Assembly (NCBI RefSeq): GCF_000003605.2
Contig: NW_003140813.1
Location: 730,856 to 794,855 of the forward strand
DNA: 64,000 nucleotides
Source of the DNA: Saccoglossus kowalevskii
Lineage: Eukaryota > Hemichordata > Enteropneusta > Harrimaniidae
Direction of reading: 5' to 3'
A model generated the notes under the pieces. The model searched no databases and was not told the origin of the DNA. It saw only the letters and a program-made list of their open reading frames with translations. How positions within the stretch are numbered: the first letter of the stretch is position 1; every line of letters starts with the position of its first letter. Shown one piece after another: positions 59,801 through 64,000 of the stretch. A program made the position numbers and the translations under genes.

Positions 59801-62800
59801 GAAAATCACCTATTGGGTAACCAAGGCTCTGAATGTATAGCTACATGAGTTCAAAAAATAAATAACACGAGTCAATGTATTGTCTGTTCTTATCAGTAAA
59901 CAGAGTTGTGATCAGACATACATAAAACATCTGTCAATTAAAAGTGGGTATGTGGAGACTTATTATTTACATATTACAGAATTATTTTTTATTTAAAAAT
60001 TCAGAGATGGGATTAGGTTTTTGTGGCATACAATGATAGGCAGAAATTGATCATGAAGGAGGATTTTATCTACGAAAGCTGGCATGTCATAATTGTATCA
60101 CTTACTTGAATTTATTAGTATACAATTTGAAATAAGTTCATCCTTTAGAAAGCTAATAGGAGCTAACATTAGGGGCTAATTTGGGCTAACAGGAGGCTAA
60201 AATTTGGATAACAATAAGCTAAGGCCTCATTTGGTATCTTACACATTAATCATTATCTTGTTCAATGACATATGTTGTTGGTTCCAGTTTGGTTACACAT
60301 TCAGAGTGCAACAGGAAATACATTATTGCCTTTTGTGTAATGTGTTTACGTGAAATACCATACTAACTTTATCAGATATGCATTGACAAAACAAAAGAAA
60401 TGCAGTGTTAAACAAACTAGCCCATTTCAGATACGCAATGTCAACACAGAAGGAATGTACAGTAAAGCTGACTAGCCCATTTCAGTTTGTCTTGGGCTGT
60501 TGGGAGTAGGGTTGCAGACATATTGATGGTCTGGTGCAACAGCCAATATACTACAGATACATACAACTGTAATCATGTATTTTTACCTAACATGTTATTG
60601 TAGCTAATTCAACACAAAGTTTTCTTCTGTCATAAGCCTAACAGTATGCAAATGCAAGAACTGCACAAAACAATTCCTGATGCATCGCTTCACACACAAT
60701 TGTTTATTTGAGTGTCTGATTTATAAGGGGTCCACGTGCACCATACTTGCTCCATTAATAGGGCATGTGCTTAGGTAAATAAAAGGGGTGTGCCTATGGT
60801 TAAAATAAGTCATAATGATCCAGCATACAATATGAACACTTCTATTGAAGATGCACTTCTAATAGAAGAATTACAGTACTAAAATCGCATGCCCCTTCAA
60901 ACAGAATGAGAGAAAACATAAAGTTTATTAGTCTCTTTAAATGCCTTAGTGCGACTTTATGATCAGTGATGACATCATACAGTAGCTGAGTAGCTGGCAG
61001 ATGGTGCAACCAGAATGCATTTTTGCACAAATAACTAATCACATATTAGGAAAAAATGTTATTTGTAACACAGGTTTTCAGTGACTGTGATCAAATGAAG
61101 GAATATTGTGTTGCCACGTCTGAGTGTATGTTACTAAGGTGAAAACAGGTGTGGGGTGAGTTTACAGAGCATGGCGTCATTGTTACAAGATAAATAGACC
61201 ATGGATAAACTGAAAAGCAATAAAATGTATATGTATGGTAGTCAGTCTTGTTACGCCCCTTGTTTGTTTAAGGTGTATAATTTGTAGCAGTTTGTGTGGT
61301 CTGGGGAGACATGGGAACTGGAACTAATGGCAATATATCATTTGATCAATGAGCCGCTGCGACATCACAAACGCAGTCATAGTTTAGCTTTTATCATCTC
61401 TGCTGAGTGAGTGAGCAGAGGATAACGGTTCAGAACAAGTGAAAAAGTCCTTAGTATATGATGCTGCATGTTGCATCAATAGTACACTACAAACACATAA
61501 ATGATGTTGACAGAGACTAACCTGAAACCAAATAGAATTTCATCATGCCTGAGGTGGGCGTCATCGTCAATTGACAATATAGCCTCAGTCACTATTTCAT
61601 CATATGGTAGAAAACGATTGTTCAAACTGTTTTTCTTTGTCTGAATTACCTAGAGAAAAAAAGAGACCAGTGTTAATCAGATGCATACATCCCATATATA
61701 CAATCAGGTACTTGCACAATATCTAAGGGTCAAACATCCTGGTACTAACACAAATTCTAAAGGTTCATACATCCTGGTATATCCATGAACTCATAGGGTC
61801 ATACATCCTGGTATGTTCATGGCATCAAAGGGTCATGCATCCTGGTATGTGCATGACCTCCAAGGGTCATGCATCCTGGTATGTGCATGACCTCCATGGG
61901 TCATACATTCTGGTATGTACATGATCTCCAAGGGTCATACATCCTGATATGTGCATGACCTCCAAGGGTCATACATCCTGATATGTGCATGACCTTCAAG
62001 GGTCATGCATCCTGGTATGTGCATGACCTCCAAGGGTCATACATCCTGGTATGTGCATGACCTCCAAGGGGCATACATTCTGGTATGTGCATGACATTCA
62101 AGGGTTATACATCCTGGTATGTGCATGACCTCCAAGGGTTATACATTCTGGTATGTGCATGACCTCCAGGGTCATACATCCTGCTATGTGCATGACCTCC
62201 AGGGTCATACATCCTGGTATGTGTATGACCTCCAAGGGTCATACATCCTGGTATGTGCATGACCTCCAAGGGTCATACATCCTGGTATGTGCATGACCTC
62301 CAAGGGTCATACATCCTGGCATGTGCATGACCTCCAAGGGTCATACATCCTGGTGTGTGCATGACCTCCAAGGGTCATCCATCCTGTACTTACATGACAT
62401 AAATGGGACATACATCCTGATATGTGCATGACCTCCATAGATCATACATCCTGGTATGTGCATTACCTCCAAGGGTCATACATCTTGGTATGTGCATTAC
62501 CTCCAAAGGTCATACATCCTGGTATGTGCATTACCTCCAAGGGTCATACATCCTGTACTTACATGACATAAATGGGACATACATCCTGGTATGTGCATGA
62601 CTTCCATAGATCATACATCCTGGTACATGTATGTGCATGACCTCCAAGGGTCATACATCCGGGTATGTTCATGACCTCCAAGGGTCATACATCCTGGTAT
62701 GTTCATGACCTCCAAGGGTCATACATCCTGGTATGCACATGACCTCCAAGGGTCATACATCCTGGTATGCACATGACCTCCAAGGGTCATACATCCTGGT

Positions 62801-62942
62801 ATGTGCACGACCTCCAAGGGTCATACATCCTGTACTTACATGACATAAATGGGACATACATACTTACTTTGACATCAACATGTATTTCAGGCCAACCTAA
62901 ATCTTGTGACGGAGGTTCTGGTGAATTCCACACAATTAGCAC
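50873..62942 (-). CDS. EXTL3: Exostosin-like 3, glucuronyl-galactosyl-proteoglycan alpha-1,4-GlcNAc-transferase, last five coding exons
   Basis: Coding exons on the minus strand are 62868-62942, 61522-61649, 53458-53605, 52832-52960 and 50873-51082. All have GT-AG borders and consistent phases and give 229 aa ending CFKFI and TGA at 50873-50875. This is most of the GT64 domain: VWNSPEPP, then the UDP-sugar/metal-binding acidic motif [72 protein letters not shown] and [11 protein letters not shown]. These match EXTL3 more closely than EXT1, EXT2 or EXTL2, which lack the CPGCP insertion. EXTL3 (botv, rib-2) is a Golgi/ER membrane enzyme that adds the first GlcNAc to the linkage tetrasaccharide, starting heparan-sulfate chains. 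The N-terminal part (membrane anchor, exostosin GT47 domain and start of GT64) must lie beyond 64000. Introns are 1218, 7916, 497 and 1749 bp. Confidence 0.96.
51207..51605. repeat. 42-bp minisatellite (84-bp higher-order unit), about 9 copies, in the last EXTL3 intron
   Basis: The unit is ATGGTGTCATGTAACAGGCT followed by a 22-bp half that alternates between ATTTGGTTGGTTCTCCAGCC and GTTTGATTGGGACTCCAACA. Because 42 is a multiple of three, several frames on both strands stay open for 70-144 codons; these are not genes. The unit contains an ATTGG/CCAAT-like sequence. Confidence 0.92.
52470..52640. repeat. GGCC-palindrome family block in EXTL3 intron
   Basis: AAAATGGCCACCAGTCGGCC followed by ATTTTGAATTTGATCTG and GATGTGCATCAATACCTGAT resembles the tandem blocks at 57020-57480. 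It is truncated, with no ends found. Confidence 0.55.
55768..55941 (+). mobile_element. MITE family B, copy 3
   Basis: Ends TACTGTTAAATCTCTATTAG and CAGATTTTACAGTA with TA flanks. It is more diverged than copies 1 and 2 and has lost part of the TTGCATTGTACCATTTT segment. It lies in an EXTL3 intron. Confidence 0.8.
56546..57527. mobile_element. TIR element with internal ~150-bp repeats rich in GGCC palindromes
   Basis: The left end AGTCCCCGTTAG and the right end (inverted) AGTCCCCATTCGGACAAAAA share AGTCCCC. The interior contains tandem units of about 150 bp, clearest near 57036, 57186 and 57336. Each carries AAAATGGCCGCCATTCGGCC, CTTGAATCAGATCGTG, GGTCCTATAATGTCTAATGT and AACAGCCGAGAAATGCTTGA. 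The right end forms a hairpin (GTCCCCGTTTTTGTCCGAAT then GGGGAC). No ORF. A related left end is at 36988-37145. Confidence 0.6.
59485..59814 (-). mobile_element. MITE family D, inverted copy in EXTL3 intron
   Basis: 330 bp starting AATAGACCATAGACCACTGC and ending AATGGAAAATCACCTATT. It is the reverse complement of the 19307 and 26193 copies, keeping CGTAAAAACAGGACAA, CAAATGCCAAAGTATTTTGG and AACATCAAATCGTTTGATTT. Confidence 0.85.
61735..62860. repeat. 34-bp minisatellite, about 33 copies, filling an EXTL3 intron
   Basis: The unit is GGTATGTGCATGACCTCCAA followed by GGGTCATACATCCT. It is repeated nearly without interruption through the 1218-bp intron between the exons at 61522-61649 and 62868-62942. 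A few variant units (TGTACTTACATGACATAAAT) recur at about 62383, 62550 and 62831. The array ends within about ten bases of the splice donor at 62867. It is contiguous with no unique spacers, so it is not a CRISPR array. Each standard unit contains TGACCT-CCAA-GGGTCA, paired nuclear-receptor-like half-sites. Confidence 0.95.
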
Positions 62943-64000
62943 CTATGGTCAGAGAGAGACATAAATTTCAGATCACATATCCCAAGTAGGACAAAATATG
63001 GACATCAACTAAAACTACCTTGCCATCATACCAAATAACACATAGGAAGAATGCTATTTTTTCAACCACTTTCTAGTTTGAAAACACAAAAAGAAACAAT
63101 ATCAGACAGTACAATCATGTACACTATTTTAAAAAATAAAATAAAAAAACAAGAACTAAATAACCAATTCAAAGGTTGCTTACAGCCAGCGTACAGGAAA
63201 CTCTCCAGGAAAGTTCATTGCAATATAAAAAGGCACTTTCTTGGCGTTATCAAATGATCTACTGATATGAAAACAATTTGCTACATTTTGTGACAATCTC
63301 ACTTCGCGTGGTGCCACTTGATTTTGGACTATTTAATTTTTATCTAGGTATGTACATGTGTACTATGGCAAAGTTGTTGTGTGTTTATACCGTAATATTG
63401 CAAGATTGTTGTGACTATACAAAATTATTTGTAAATTATCCACGCATATCCACGCATATTTGCGGTCGCTTCAATCATCTGAGGGAAGTTGATGGGGGTT
63501 ATTGAAACATTGATAAGAACTCTCCCAGGGAAATAGTGCACACTGTAAGCACCACAATTAATCAACTCGTGTAGCATTTATGTTGTAGTTAGTTTATAAT
63601 CATGACCTTCAAACTCAAAGAAACAAAAAGTTTGCATTTAAAGTTCCAATGCACAATTACAGCATGAATAAAGGCCTTTGTGAATTAGGAAATGAAGCGT
63701 ATTATTCTGTGTGTTGTGTCTATTGCAATAACTTGAGTTACTATAATTGAACAATGTGTGCTGTATTCACTGACCAACATCAGTGAATTTTGCATTGGAT
63801 ATCAAGACTGTGTTGCCGACAATGTTGACCCCGCCCCCTAATTTCCTGTAATGAGCAATGTGTGTGTGTACAAGTATTGTTGTGCATTTTTGCAGCACAG
63901 GACAAGCATTTCCATGGTGCATGTACAATATATCCTTTCGGCTGTAAATGCTACCTCTACATTTTGGAGAATAAAAGAGAACTAGTTACATAGTATTCAT
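62943..64000. other. EXTL3 intron running off the right edge, no exon recognised
   Basis: The upstream exon that should precede the VLIVWNSP exon was not found on the minus strand here. The sequence is AT-rich with no tandem array or TIR pair that I could identify. Confidence 0.6.

Larger units (their letters stand above)
53606..61521. other. Large EXTL3 intron (7.9 kb), repeat-rich
   Basis: No additional exon is recognised. It contains MITE B3, the 56546-57527 element and MITE D (inverted) at 59485-59814. A dispersed repeat of about 100 bp is shared between 53789-53900 and 60737-60837 (GCACCATA-TTGCTCC and TATGGTTAAAATAAGTCA blocks). C- and G-runs occur near 55342 and 58916. A degenerate direct duplication lies at about 58745-58830 and 58955-59045 (TTAATTTTGAATCAAATTGA type). 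Confidence 0.6.

Noticed and set aside
61735-62860. Regular 34-bp repeat considered as a CRISPR array
   Set aside because: Repeats are contiguous with no unique spacers, and the locus is an animal gene intron.
1-64000. tRNA, rRNA, snRNA genes
   Set aside because: Looked for cloverleaf A/B-box patterns and conserved rRNA/snRNA segments by eye; none convincing. A covariance-model scan would be needed to exclude short ones.

Overview
This is AT-rich animal (metazoan) nuclear DNA. It has spliced genes with GT-AG introns, long C2H2 zinc-finger exons and many short TIR transposons. There is no bacterial or viral gene organisation. Product families (an EXTL3-type exostosin, a CRAL-TRIO lipid-transfer protein, a BTB zinc-finger protein and long C2H2 arrays) and the MITE-rich introns suggest a marine invertebrate, perhaps a deuterostome such as a hemichordate. 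The species assignment is inference. Three assembly gaps (runs of N) lie at 16332-16897, 30927-31318 and 42307-42949.

Layout. 1-3187: no gene recognised; one TTAA-flanked element. 3188-6427 (minus): complete four-exon CRAL-TRIO gene of about 312 aa. 6428-13160: its probable promoter, then a repeat field with a 1330-bp MULE-like transposon (9375-10704; 9-bp target duplication, long TIRs) that carries a CRE, an ATG and a splice donor as if it had captured a first exon. 13161-15326 (plus): C2H2 protein with 15 fingers. 15327-27184: gene-poor; decayed LINE on the minus strand, several MITEs. 27185 to the gap at 30927 (plus): C2H2 protein built from three copies of a 7-8 finger module plus a decayed fourth. 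31319-37843: repeat field, including a 1.48-kb AT-rich element inserted inside a MITE. 38056-41115 (minus): single-exon BTB-ZF coding region of 1019 aa with an internal duplication of about 205-225 aa. 41116-50872: gene-poor with nested MITEs. 50873-62942 (minus): last five coding exons of EXTL3 (229 aa, most of the GT64 domain); the rest lies beyond the right edge. Two of its introns carry large minisatellites.

The genes do not form an operon or an obvious pathway. EXTL3 is a Golgi/ER heparan-sulfate glycosyltransferase, the CRAL-TRIO protein a cytosolic lipid carrier, and the three zinc-finger genes probable DNA-binding regulators. The zinc-finger genes form a loose cluster; two of them show clear internal duplication of coding modules.

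The strongest non-gene signals are: (i) a palindromic TA-flanked MITE family carrying AATAAA near both ends, which supplies the first canonical poly(A) signal downstream of two of the genes; (ii) the MULE-like element with a promoter/exon-like cargo; (iii) several TIR elements that each contain an internal tandem array; and (iv) an EXTL3 intron consisting almost entirely of a 34-bp minisatellite with paired nuclear-receptor-like half-sites.
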